A stretch of DNA of 11,476 bases. Source: JACKJP01 sp050186955 (lineage in GTDB: Bacteria; Pseudomonadota; Alphaproteobacteria; Rhizobiales; Tepidamorphaceae). The translations under genes were made by a program, and so were the position numbers. Positions within the stretch are counted from its first letter, which is position 1. Each line of letters starts with the position of its first letter. The stretch is from positions 1 to 11,476 of the forward strand of contig JBFWXZ010000097.1 in NCBI GenBank assembly GCA_050186955.1, written 5' to 3'. The notes below the pieces were generated by a model. It searched no databases and had not been told where the DNA came from. It was given only the letters and a program-made list of their open reading frames with translations. Positions 1-5,949 of this stretch are shown here, piece after piece.

Positions 1-1125
1 TCGCGCAAGACTGGCCTGCTGCTCGATCCCTATTTCTCAGGCACCAAGGTCGCTTGGATCCTCGACCATGTCGACGGCGCGCGCGCCGCCGCCGAGGCCG
101 GGCGGCTGGCCTTCGGCACCGTCGACAGCTTCCTGCTGTGGCGGCTGACGGGCGGCCGGGTCCATGCCACCGACGCCACCAATGCCAGCCGCACCTTGCT
201 CTACGACATCACCGAGCAGCGCTGGCGCGGCAGTCTGCTGGACCTGATCCGCGTCCCCCGCCAGATGCTGCCGGACGTGCTCGACAGCGCCGCCGATTTC
301 GGCACCACCGACAGGGAGATCTTCGGCCGCGCCATTCCCGTCGCCGGCATCGCCGGCGACCAGCAGGCGGCGACCGTCGGCCAGGCGTGCTTCGCGCCGG
401 GCATGATGAAATCGACCTACGGAACCGGCTGCTTCGCCCTGCTCAACACCGGAAGCGAGGCCGTGTGGTCGAGAAACCGGCTGCTGACGACCATCGCCTA
501 CCGGGTCGGCGGCAAGCCGGCCTATGCGCTGGAGGGATCGATCTTCGTCGCCGGCGCCGCGGTGCAATGGCTGCGCGATGCGTTGAAGCTGATCGCCGAC
601 GCCGATGAATCCGGCGCACTCGCCGATGTCGCCGACCCGCATCAGGATGTCTATCTGGTGCCCGCCTTCACCGGGCTCGGCGCCCCCTACTGGGACGCCG
701 AGGCGCGCGGCGCGATGTTCGGGCTGACGCGCGGCACCGGCCCCGCTGAATTCGCCCGCGCCGCGCTGGAGGCAGTCTGCTACCAGACCCGCGACCTGCT
801 GGAGGCGATGCGCGGCGACTGGGGCAAGGCGCGCGAGACGGTGCTCAGGGTGGATGGCGGCATGGTTGCTTCCGACTGGACCATGCAGCGCCTGGCCGAC
901 ATCCTCGACGCTCCCGTCGACCGGCCGACCGTCCTGGAGACGACGGCGCTCGGGGCCGCCTTCCTCGCCGGCATGCAGGTCGGCTTCTATCCGGGCATGG
1001 CCGAGTTCGCCGAGAGCTGGGCGCTGGAGCGCCGCTTCGAGCCAGCGATGGAGGCGCGCGAGCGCGAGCGCCGCTATGCCGGCTGGAAGGACGCGGTGGC
1101 GCGCACCCTCACCCGCCGAGGCTGA
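1..1125 (+). CDS. glpK: Glycerol kinase, C-terminal part (5' end outside window)
   Basis: Glycerol kinase phosphorylates glycerol with ATP to sn-glycerol 3-phosphate in the cytoplasm. The frame is open from base 1, so the N-terminus is missing; 374 residues remain. Against the roughly 500-residue family this means about 125 residues, including the first ATP-binding segment, lie upstream. Clear FGGY-kinase landmarks are KTGLLLDPYFSGTK near the left edge, FGTVDSFLLWRLTGG, GIAGDQQAA (its Asp, codon 120 here, matches the catalytic base), STYGTGCF, YALEGSIFVAGAAVQWLRD, PAFTGLGAPYWD, YQTRDLLEAM and the final ALGAAFLAG. The TGA stop is at 1123-1125 and the gene converges on znuA 43 bp away. No frameshift or missing motif is seen in the part present. 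It is functionally unrelated to the zinc genes that follow. Identification is secure; the true start cannot be given. Confidence 0.96.
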   Translation, partial: SRKTGLLLDPYFSGTKVAWILDHVDGARAAAEAGRLAFGTVDSFLLWRLTGGRVHATDATNASRTLLYDITEQRWRGSLLDLIRVPRQMLPDVLDSAADFGTTDREIFGRAIPVAGIAGDQQAATVGQACFAPGMMKSTYGTGCFALLNTGSEAVWSRNRLLTTIAYRVGGKPAYALEGSIFVAGAAVQWLRDALKLIADADESGALADVADPHQDVYLVPAFTGLGAPYWDAEARGAMFGLTRGTGPAEFARAALEAVCYQTRDLLEAMRGDWGKARETVLRVDGGMVASDWTMQRLADILDAPVDRPTVLETTALGAAFLAGMQVGFYPGMAEFAESWALERRFEPAMEARERERRYAGWKDAVARTLTRRG

Positions 1126-1167
1126 GCGGCGACGCAGTTTCGCGCCGCCGCCCCGCTTGCAAAGGGG
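1126..1167. terminator. Weak hairpin candidates in the glpK/znuA convergent gap
   Basis: The 43-bp gap between the stops of glpK (+) and znuA (-) holds two small inverted repeats. GCGGCG at 1126-1131 can pair with CGCCGC at 1143-1148 across an 11-nt loop. CCCC at 1151-1154 can pair with GGGG at 1164-1167. Neither is followed by a run of T on either strand, so intrinsic termination is not demonstrated. The position between two converging genes is the main reason to list it. Confidence 0.22.
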
Positions 1168-1168
1168 T

Positions 1169-2227
1169 CTAGTCCGCGCCCAGGCAGTCGGCGAAGGAAT
1201 TCGCCATGCCGCGCAGCAGCGCCGGGTAGAGCCCGGGTCCGTCGTCCAGCGACGCACCAAGCGGATCGAGGACGCCGGTCCGCGCGCCGGTGCCCTCGGC
1301 GATGGCCCGCACGATCCGGTCGTCGAACTGCGGCTCGGCGAAGATGCAGGCGGCGTGCGCGTCCTCGATGCGGTGGCGGATCTCGCCGACGCGCTTGGCG
1401 CCGGGCAGGGTCTGCGGATTGATCGTCACCGAGCCGGCGGCCGTCAGGCCGAAGCGATCCTCGAAATAGTGGTAGGCGTCGTGGAAGACGATGTAGGGCT
1501 TGCCGCGCACCGGCTCCAGCCTGTCGCCGAGCTCATTCGTCAGCGCGGCGAGCGTGGCGTCGAGGCGCCGGGCGTTCTCGCGGTAGCGCGCGGCGTTGTC
1601 GGGATCGACCTCGGCCAGGGCGCCGGCGATCGCCGTTACCATGGCGCGCGCATTCTGCGGATCGAGCCACAGATGCATGTCGGCGCCTTCGTGCTCATGC
1701 TCGTGCTCGTCCTCATGGTCGTGCGCGGCGTGTTCCTCATGGCTGTGATCGTCGTCGCCATCGGCGTGGTCGTGATCGTCGCCGCCCTCATGGGCGTGAT
1801 CGTGGCCCTCATGGGCGTGATCGTGCGCCTCGAAGGCGCCGCCCTCGCGATAGGGAAGGCGCACGAGACCCTCGGCGTCGCCGAGCTCGACGACGTGGGC
1901 CTTTCCCGACAGCGTTTCCAGCGGCCCGGCGAGGAAATTCTCCATCCCGTGGCCGATCCAGAAGACGACATCGGCTTCCTCCAGTGCCTTCGCCTGCGAG
2001 GGTTTCAGCGAGAAGCCGTGCGGCGACCCGGATCCGGTGACGATCAGCGACGGTTCGCCCGCGCCCTCCATCACCGCTGCGACCAGCGAATGCACCGGCT
2101 TGATCGAGGCGACGACCGATATCGCCGCGTGCGCCGGCGCGCTCCAGGCCATCGCCGTCGCGGCGAGGAGCGCCAGCCCCGCCATCCGCATCCGCCGGCC
2201 GGGCCGGGCGCCGCTGTCGTCACGCAT
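1169..2227 (-). CDS. znuA: Zinc ABC transporter periplasmic binding protein ZnuA, with long His-rich loop
   Basis: ZnuA captures Zn(II) in the periplasm and delivers it to the ZnuBC transporter. The 352-residue product starts with a basic then hydrophobic signal sequence that ends at about residue 34 (PAHA). The first domain holds SPHGFSLKPSQ (His70). An acidic His-rich loop at residues 135-179 contains 16 histidines. It is followed by MHLWLDP (His185) and FHDAYHYF (His249); these three histidines match the family's metal-ligand positions. INPQTLPG near 269 and AEPQF near 297 are also typical of this family. The ATG at 2227 is chosen because AAGGAG sits 6 nt before it; a later in-frame Met13 lacks such a site. 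The gene diverges from znuC, and Zur-box-like palindromes lie just upstream, so zinc repression is expected. The His-rich loop separates ZnuA from manganese-binding relatives. Confidence 0.96.
   Translation of the reverse strand: MRDDSGARPGRRMRMAGLALLAATAMAWSAPAHAAISVVASIKPVHSLVAAVMEGAGEPSLIVTGSGSPHGFSLKPSQAKALEEADVVFWIGHGMENFLAGPLETLSGKAHVVELGDAEGLVRLPYREGGAFEAHDHAHEGHDHAHEGGDDHDHADGDDDHSHEEHAAHDHEDEHEHEHEGADMHLWLDPQNARAMVTAIAGALAEVDPDNAARYRENARRLDATLAALTNELGDRLEPVRGKPYIVFHDAYHYFEDRFGLTAAGSVTINPQTLPGAKRVGEIRHRIEDAHAACIFAEPQFDDRIVRAIAEGTGARTGVLDPLGASLDDGPGLYPALLRGMANSFADCLGAD
1784..1825 (-). repeat. Two perfect 21-bp tandem units inside the znuA His-rich loop
   Basis: Bases 1784-1804 and 1805-1825 are identical 21-bp units, each encoding seven residues of the HDHAHEG type. 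The repeat keeps the frame and identical codons, which suggests a recent duplication, so loop length may vary between strains by multiples of seven residues. Neighbouring His codons at 1690-1780 are less regular. Confidence 0.85.
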
Positions 2228-2249
2228 GGGTATCTCCTTCGGTACTGGA

Positions 2250-2268
2250 AATGTAATGATATAACATT
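2250..2268. promoter_or_regulatory. Zur box 1 (znuA-proximal)
   Basis: AATGTAATGATATAACATT is an imperfect inverted repeat centred on 2259, in the 151-bp gap between divergent znuA and znuC. Compared with the remembered enterobacterial Zur consensus (AATGTTATA-N-TATAACATT core with flanking GAA/TTC), most informative positions match over 2248-2270. A possible minus-strand -10 (TATATC, plus positions 2258-2263) lies inside it, which fits repression of znuA by Zn-loaded Zur. The encoded Zur lies 1.8 kb downstream. Sequence and context agree; binding itself is inferred. Confidence 0.85.
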
Positions 2269-2273
2269 ATTTG

Positions 2274-2288
2274 CGTTACTCTATAACG
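2274..2288. promoter_or_regulatory. Zur box 2 (znuC-proximal)
   Basis: CGTTACTCTATAACG has perfect 5-bp arms (CGTTA/TAACG) centred on 2281. Its core GTTAC-TCT-ATAAC matches the Zur half-sites apart from one arm base. A possible plus-strand -10 (TATAAC, 2282-2287) lies inside it. The centre is 22 bp from box 1, about two helical turns, so two Zur dimers could bind the same face of the DNA and cover both divergent promoters. It is weaker than box 1 because the outer positions do not match. Confidence 0.65.
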
Positions 2289-2310
2289 TGTGGCAATCAG
2301 GGGATCAAGG

Positions 2311-2382
2311 GTGATTTCCGGCCAAGGCCAGATCCAAGGACCAAGGCCAAATCCAAGGCAAAGGACGAGCGGTGAAGCATGA
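2311..2382 (+). CDS. Possible 23-codon leader ORF ending in an ATGA overlap with znuC
   Basis: A GTG at 2311 opens a frame that runs 23 codons and stops with TGA at 2380-2382. That stop overlaps the znuC ATG (2379-2381) as ATGA. AGGGG at 2299-2303 lies 7 nt before the GTG, a better ribosome site than anything directly ahead of znuC, so translational coupling is conceivable. The predicted peptide is polar, rich in Gln, Pro, Arg and Gly, and resembles nothing I recognise. Its codons (AGG four times, CCA three, CAA three) are unlike the neighbouring GC-rich genes. The 19-bp repeat inside is not a multiple of three. Both facts weaken the case for a selected protein; a regulatory leader or chance are alternatives. 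Confidence 0.25.
   Translation: MISGQGQIQGPRPNPRQRTSGEA
2322..2359 (+). repeat. 19-bp direct repeat, two copies, in the znuC leader
   Basis: Bases 2322-2340 and 2341-2359 are head-to-tail 19-bp copies that differ at two positions; the first copy is CCAAGGCCAGATCCAAGGA. Each copy holds CCAAGG twice, giving four CCAAGG words in 38 bp of transcribed leader between the Zur boxes and the znuC start. The purpose is unknown: slippage duplication, an RNA element, or a second operator are all possible. Confidence 0.85.
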
Positions 2383-3224
2383 ACGGCGTTGAGTTGAGAA
2401 CGGTGGAGGCGGTCCCGGCCGAAGCGCCGCGTCCTGCCGCCGGCCGCCTGCTCGCCTCGCTCGAGGATGTCGGGGTGCGTCGCGACGGCCGCTGGCTGGT
2501 GCGCCATGTCGGCCTGTCGATCCGCGAGGGCGAGATCGTCACCGTCATCGGTCCTAACGGTTCCGGCAAGACCACGAGCGTCAAGGCGCTGCTCGGCCTT
2601 GTCCGTCCCGACGAGGGCAGGGTGCTGCGCGCCGATTCGCTGAGGGTGGGTTATGTCCCCCAGAAGCTTGCCATCGACTGGACACTGCCGCTCAGCGTCG
2701 AGCGGCTGATGACGCTGACGGCGCCGCATCCGCGTTCCGCGATCCGCGAGGCGCTCGCCGAGACCGGCGTCGCCGACCTTGCCGGCGCCCGCGTGCAGAC
2801 GTTGTCGGGCGGCGAGTTCCAGCGCGTGCTGCTGGCGCGCGCGCTTGTCGGCAAGCCGGACCTGCTGGTCCTCGACGAACCGGTCCAGGGCGTCGACTTC
2901 ACCGGCGAGATCGCCATGTACGAGCTGATCCGCAAGCTGCGCGACCGGCTCGGCTGCGGCGTGCTGATGATCTCCCACGACCTGCACATCGTGATGGCCC
3001 AGACCGACACGGTGATCTGCCTCAACGGCCACGTCTGCTGCCACGGCACGCCGGAGGCGGTCGCCGAGAGCCCCGAATACCGCAAGATATTCGGGCCGCG
3101 CGCCGCCCGCACGCTCGCCGTCTACCGGCATGACCACGACCATGTGCACGGCGCCGGCGGCGAGGTCATCGCCGACGGCCATGGACATCACCATCACCAC
3201 GGGCACGGAGCCGGCGATGCTTGA
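2379..3224 (+). CDS. znuC: Zinc ABC transporter ATPase ZnuC with His-rich C-terminal tail
   Basis: ZnuC is the cytoplasmic ATPase that powers zinc import through ZnuB. All ABC landmarks of the 281-residue product are present: Walker A GPNGSGKT at 58-65, Q-loop VPQK near 93-96, signature LSGGE at 142-146, Walker B LLVLDEP at 162-168 and switch His200 (MISHDLH). TVICLNGHVCCHGTPE at 211-226 is typical of the ZnuC branch. Residues 251-277 form a tail with two His clusters (HDHDHVH and GHGHHHHHGHG), beyond the catalytic core. The ATG at 2379 has only a poor ribosome site (AAAGGA 13 nt upstream), and the N-terminal 26 residues before LASLEDVGV are not conserved ABC sequence, so the start is the least certain part. 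The stop overlaps the znuB start by 8 bp. It is expected to be under Zur control. Confidence 0.95.
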   Translation: MNGVELRTVEAVPAEAPRPAAGRLLASLEDVGVRRDGRWLVRHVGLSIREGEIVTVIGPNGSGKTTSVKALLGLVRPDEGRVLRADSLRVGYVPQKLAIDWTLPLSVERLMTLTAPHPRSAIREALAETGVADLAGARVQTLSGGEFQRVLLARALVGKPDLLVLDEPVQGVDFTGEIAMYELIRKLRDRLGCGVLMISHDLHIVMAQTDTVICLNGHVCCHGTPEAVAESPEYRKIFGPRAARTLAVYRHDHDHVHGAGGEVIADGHGHHHHHGHGAGDA

Positions 3225-4020
3225 CGACTTCTTCCTGCGCGCGCTCGCCGCCGGCATCGGCGTCGCCATCGTCGCCGGTCCGCTCGGCTGCTTCATCGTC
3301 TGGCGGCGCATGGCCTATTTCGGCGACACCATGGCCCATGCCGCGCTGCTCGGCATCGCGCTCGGCATCCTCACCGGGATCGACCTGATGGCCGGCGTCT
3401 TCGCCGCTGCCGCCGCGGTGGCGCTGTTCCTGGTGCTGCTGGAGCGCCGCGCCGGCCTATCGGCCGACGCGCTGCTCGGCATTCTCGCCCATTCGACGCT
3501 GTCGATCGGGCTCGTGCTGGTCGCCCTGATGACCTGGGTGCGCACCGACCTGATGAGCTATCTCTTCGGCGACATCCTCGCCGTGAGCACAACCGACATC
3601 GCGGTCATCTGGATCGGCGGCGCGGTCATCCTGGCGTTGCTCGCCCTCATCTGGCGGCCGCTGCTCGCCGGCACCGTCAATCGCGATCTCGCCGCCGCCG
3701 AGGGCATGCGCCCCGACCGCGCCCGGCTCGCCTTCATGTTCCTGCTTGCCGCCACCATCGCCATCGCCATGAAGATCGTCGGCATCCTGCTGATCACCTC
3801 GCTGCTCATCATCCCGGCGGCGGCGGCGCGGCGCTTTTCGGCGACGCCTGAAGCGATGGCTCTGTTCGCCGCGCTGGCGGGGGCGGTCTCAGTCGTCGCC
3901 GGGCTGTTCGGCTCGCTGGAATTCGACACGCCGTCCGGCCCCTCCATCGTCGTCGCCGCGCTGGCGGTCTTCCTGCTGACGCTGGCTCCGCTGGGCGCCG
4001 GCCGGGAGGCGGGCACATGA
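3217..4020 (+). CDS. znuB: Zinc ABC transporter permease ZnuB
   Basis: ZnuB is the inner-membrane channel subunit of the zinc importer. The 267-residue product is strongly hydrophobic, with about eight predicted membrane segments. Family landmarks are GCFIVWRRMAYFGDTMAHAALLGIALG at the N-terminus, ILAHSTLSIGLV near 89-100, SYLFGDIL near 114-121, the cytoplasmic AAAEGM loop (159-164, contact to the ATPase), KIVGILLITSLLIIPAAAAR near 186-205 and FDTPSGPSIV near 236-245. The start chosen is the ATG at 3217, with GGAG at 3207-3210 six nt upstream; it overlaps the znuC stop by 8 bp. An in-frame ATG at 3130 would add 29 residues that merely read znuC's His-rich tail out of frame, so it is rejected. 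The 3' end overlaps zur by 4 bp (ATGA), indicating one translationally coupled operon. Confidence 0.95.
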   Translation: MLDDFFLRALAAGIGVAIVAGPLGCFIVWRRMAYFGDTMAHAALLGIALGILTGIDLMAGVFAAAAAVALFLVLLERRAGLSADALLGILAHSTLSIGLVLVALMTWVRTDLMSYLFGDILAVSTTDIAVIWIGGAVILALLALIWRPLLAGTVNRDLAAAEGMRPDRARLAFMFLLAATIAIAMKIVGILLITSLLIIPAAAARRFSATPEAMALFAALAGAVSVVAGLFGSLEFDTPSGPSIVVAALAVFLLTLAPLGAGREAGT

Positions 4021-4427
4021 GCGCGCGCGCCGCTACGCTGACCCGCAACCAGCAGCTCGTCCTCGATGCCCTGGCCGGCGCCCGGGCACCGCTCAGCGCC
4101 TACGCGATCCTCGACGAGCTGCGCCCTTCCGGGCTGCGCGCGCCGCTGCAGGTCTACCGGGCGCTCGACAAGCTGGTCGATGCCGGCCTCGTCCACCGCA
4201 TCGAGAGCATGAACGCCTTCGTCGCCTGCAGCGCGCCGGAGCGCCACAGCCACGAGGCGGCGGTCTTCATGCTCTGCGAGGATTGCGGCGACGTCACCGA
4301 ATTCGCCGATCACGCGGTTGCCCATCGGCTCGACGATCTCTGCGAGGCGCGCGACTTCGAGCCCAAGAAGCAGACGGTCGAGATCCGCGGCACCTGTGCC
4401 GGCTGCCGCGAGACCGCCCGCGGCTGA
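4017..4427 (+). CDS. zur: Zinc uptake regulator Zur (Fur family)
   Basis: Zur represses zinc-uptake promoters when zinc is bound. The 136-residue product has the Fur-family order: a winged helix at about 8-65 (recognition region around RAPLQVYRALDKL) followed by the dimerisation and metal domain. Two CxxC pairs, C87/C90 (CEDC) and C127/C130 (CAGC), form the structural zinc site. His60, Cys71, His79 (His77 nearby) and Glu95 fall at or near the positions of the E. coli Zur sensing site. Cys71 is the marker that favours Zur over Fur or Irr. It is the last gene of znuC-znuB-zur, with its ATG at 4017 overlapping the znuB stop, so it should repress its own synthesis through the boxes at 2250-2288. 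No separate promoter is visible. It converges on the haem-protein gene 9 bp away. Confidence 0.93.
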   Translation: MSARAATLTRNQQLVLDALAGARAPLSAYAILDELRPSGLRAPLQVYRALDKLVDAGLVHRIESMNAFVACSAPERHSHEAAVFMLCEDCGDVTEFADHAVAHRLDDLCEARDFEPKKQTVEIRGTCAGCRETARG

Positions 4428-4439
4428 GCGGCCCGCTCA
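4425..4439. other. 15-bp perfect palindrome holding both convergent stop codons
   Basis: TGAGCGGCCCGCTCA has perfect 7-bp arms around a central C. Its first three bases are the zur stop (TGA, plus) and its last three are the stop of the haem-protein gene (TGA, minus). As RNA it could fold into a 6-bp stem with a 3-nt loop from either strand. No T-run follows on either side, so it is at best a weak bidirectional terminator. Confidence 0.8.
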
Positions 4440-5504
4440 AAGCGATTCGAGAAAGCCGATGAGCGCCGCCCTGCCGGCCGCGTCGAGCGCGGCGTAGTTG
4501 TCGGCGGCGCGGGAAGCCTCGCCGCCATGGGCGCGGATCGCCGCGTCGAGATCGGGCGCGCGGGCGTCGTGCAGGTAGCGCCGGCCGGGCGACGGCTTCA
4601 GCGCGATCAGCGGCGCGGTGCGCCACTCCGCCGGTTCGACGCCGGGCTCGCCGACCCCGTCGTCGAGCGCCGGGCCCATGTCGTGCAGCAGCAGGTCGGA
4701 GAAGATGCCGCGACGCGCATCGCCGCCCTCGGGTGAGGGAACATGGCAGGCGGCGCAGCCCGTCGCCTGAAAGAGCGCGAGACCGTCCGGGTCGAGATCT
4801 TCCCGCCCGATGGGCAGCGAGCCGGCGAACGCCGCCAGATCCTCGATCTCGCCGGGGCCTGAATCGTGGCGGCCGACATCCTCGCGCATCGCGCTGTCGC
4901 TCTGCTCGGCGAGGCTTGCCGTCGCCGCCTTCCAGCCGAAGCGGCCGATGCGGCCGATGCGCCGGGCGTCGTCCGTGCCGAGCCGGCGGGCGCGGCCGGA
5001 AATCCCGTCGCCGTCGCGGTCGTCCGGGTCCTCGCCGGCGATGATCGCCGCGTCGGGAATGGCGTCGATCGCGCCCCGTCCGGCGAGTGTCGTCGCCTGC
5101 CTGAGGCCGACACGGGTGGAAGCGGCCGGCTCGGGGCCGTCGAAGACGGCGCGCCAGCGCAGCGGTCCCTCGCCGGGCTCGATGGCGAGATGGCCTTCCC
5201 CGGCCTGTCCGGCCGGCGCGCGGTTCTGGAGCTGGATGCCGTAATGCGGGTCGGGCGCGCCGGCGGAATCGGCGAGCCGCACCACGATGCCGCGGCTGAC
5301 CGCGTATTGCCCGGTGAAGGTCACGCGCGCCGGGCCGGCGTCGAGGTGGCAGGCGTTGCAGCTCCGCTCGTTGAAGGGGCGCGGCGCATCCGAACCGCCG
5401 ACGGCGATCCATTCGCGGAAGAACAGGTCGCGGCCGCGCGCCGCATCCGCCGAGACGGTCGCGGGCAGGAGGCACAGGGCGGCGGCGAGAAAGCGGACGT
5501 TCAT
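4437..5504 (-). CDS. Periplasmic di-haem oxidoreductase-like protein (DUF1111/DHOR family)
   Basis: The 355-residue product has a signal peptide (about 1-19, cleavage after VSA) and two c-type haem sites, CNACH at 49-53 and CAACH at 250-254, so it should be a periplasmic cytochrome. Other stretches match the DUF1111 putative di-haem peroxidase family: GRDLFFREW near 24, a DxDGDG-type possible calcium site with ISGR at 161-171, RFGWKA at 188-193, DLLLHDMGP at 270-278, EWRTAPLI at 293-300 and YLHDARA at 310-316. As I recall the family, many members are longer (about 450 residues or more), so this is a compact form; both haem sites are intact. Substrate and electron partner are unknown. It begins 41 bp after cueR on the same strand, suggesting co-transcription, although its ribosome site is poor. 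Relatives are often found beside imelysin genes; none is seen here. Confidence 0.82.
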   Translation of the reverse strand: MNVRFLAAALCLLPATVSADAARGRDLFFREWIAVGGSDAPRPFNERSCNACHLDAGPARVTFTGQYAVSRGIVVRLADSAGAPDPHYGIQLQNRAPAGQAGEGHLAIEPGEGPLRWRAVFDGPEPAASTRVGLRQATTLAGRGAIDAIPDAAIIAGEDPDDRDGDGISGRARRLGTDDARRIGRIGRFGWKAATASLAEQSDSAMREDVGRHDSGPGEIEDLAAFAGSLPIGREDLDPDGLALFQATGCAACHVPSPEGGDARRGIFSDLLLHDMGPALDDGVGEPGVEPAEWRTAPLIALKPSPGRRYLHDARAPDLDAAIRAHGGEASRAADNYAALDAAGRAALIGFLESL

Positions 5505-5545
5505 CGCATCAGCCTATCCGCGCGACGGCGAACGGCAAGGGTCGG

Positions 5546-5935
5546 TCAGCGCCCGCCGGCGAGCTCGTCGATGATCGGGCATTGCGGCCGCCGGTCGCCG
5601 TGGCAATGGCTGGCCAGCGTCGAGAGCGTCTGCCGCAGGCCTTTGAGCTCGTCGATCTTGCGGTCGATCTCGCCGATCTTCTCGACCGCCAGCGCCTTGA
5701 CGTCGGCGCTGGAGCGGTTCTCGTCGTCCCACAGCGACAGTAGCAGGCGGCATTCGGGAATGGAGAAGCCGAGGCCCCGCGCCCGCTGCAGGAAGCGCAG
5801 CCGGTGCACGTCGTCCCGGCCGTAGTCGCGATAGCCGTTGGCGGCGCGCGCCGGCCTGACGAGCCCGATATCCTCGTAGTAGCGGATCGTCTTCGCCGGC
5901 AGGGCGGCCTCGCAAGCCGCGTCCTTGATGTTCAC
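5546..5935 (-). CDS. cueR: Cu(I)-responsive MerR-family regulator CueR/HmrR
   Basis: CueR binds the spacer of copper-efflux promoters and activates them by DNA distortion when Cu(I) is bound. The 129-residue product starts with GTG at 5935, preceded by TAAGGAGG about 9 nt upstream; the TAA of that site is also the copA stop. The N-terminal winged helix is MerR-type (AALPAKTIRYYEDIGLVRPAR... GYRDYGRDDVHRLRFLQRARGLGFSI). A dimerisation helix spans about 78-108. The metal loop has C111 and C119 with exactly the CueR spacing, followed by PIIDEL, and Ser76 occupies the place of E. coli Ser77, the signature of +1 metal sensing. It lies 14 bp downstream of copA on the same strand, so it is probably autoregulated from the promoter at 8328-8358. 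The same open frame runs far upstream through copA, but only this part is homologous. Confidence 0.94.
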   Translation of the reverse strand: MNIKDAACEAALPAKTIRYYEDIGLVRPARAANGYRDYGRDDVHRLRFLQRARGLGFSIPECRLLLSLWDDENRSSADVKALAVEKIGEIDRKIDELKGLRQTLSTLASHCHGDRRPQCPIIDELAGGR

Positions 5936-5949
5936 GGGAGCGGTCCTCC

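Noticed and set aside
1784..1825. CRISPR-like or mobile repeat
   Set aside because: There are only two adjacent units with no spacers, in frame inside znuA, encoding His-rich heptads.
854..2314. A 486-residue plus-strand frame crossing from glpK into znuA
   Set aside because: It covers two real genes in the wrong frame or strand; its Val/Met-rich middle is only the complement of the ZnuA His-rich codons.
3130..3216. Longer znuB start at the ATG at 3130
   Set aside because: The added 29 residues re-read the ZnuC His tail out of frame; the ATG at 3217 has GGAG six nt upstream and starts at the first membrane helix.
2220..3311. A 363-residue minus-strand frame antisense to znuC, crossing the Zur boxes
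   Set aside because: It is antisense to an intact ABC ATPase, has no domain, and covers the divergent promoter.
4294..5475. A 393-residue minus-strand open frame over the haem-protein gene
   Set aside because: Extreme Arg/Pro content and no motifs; the 4437-5504 frame holds the signal peptide and both CxxCH sites.
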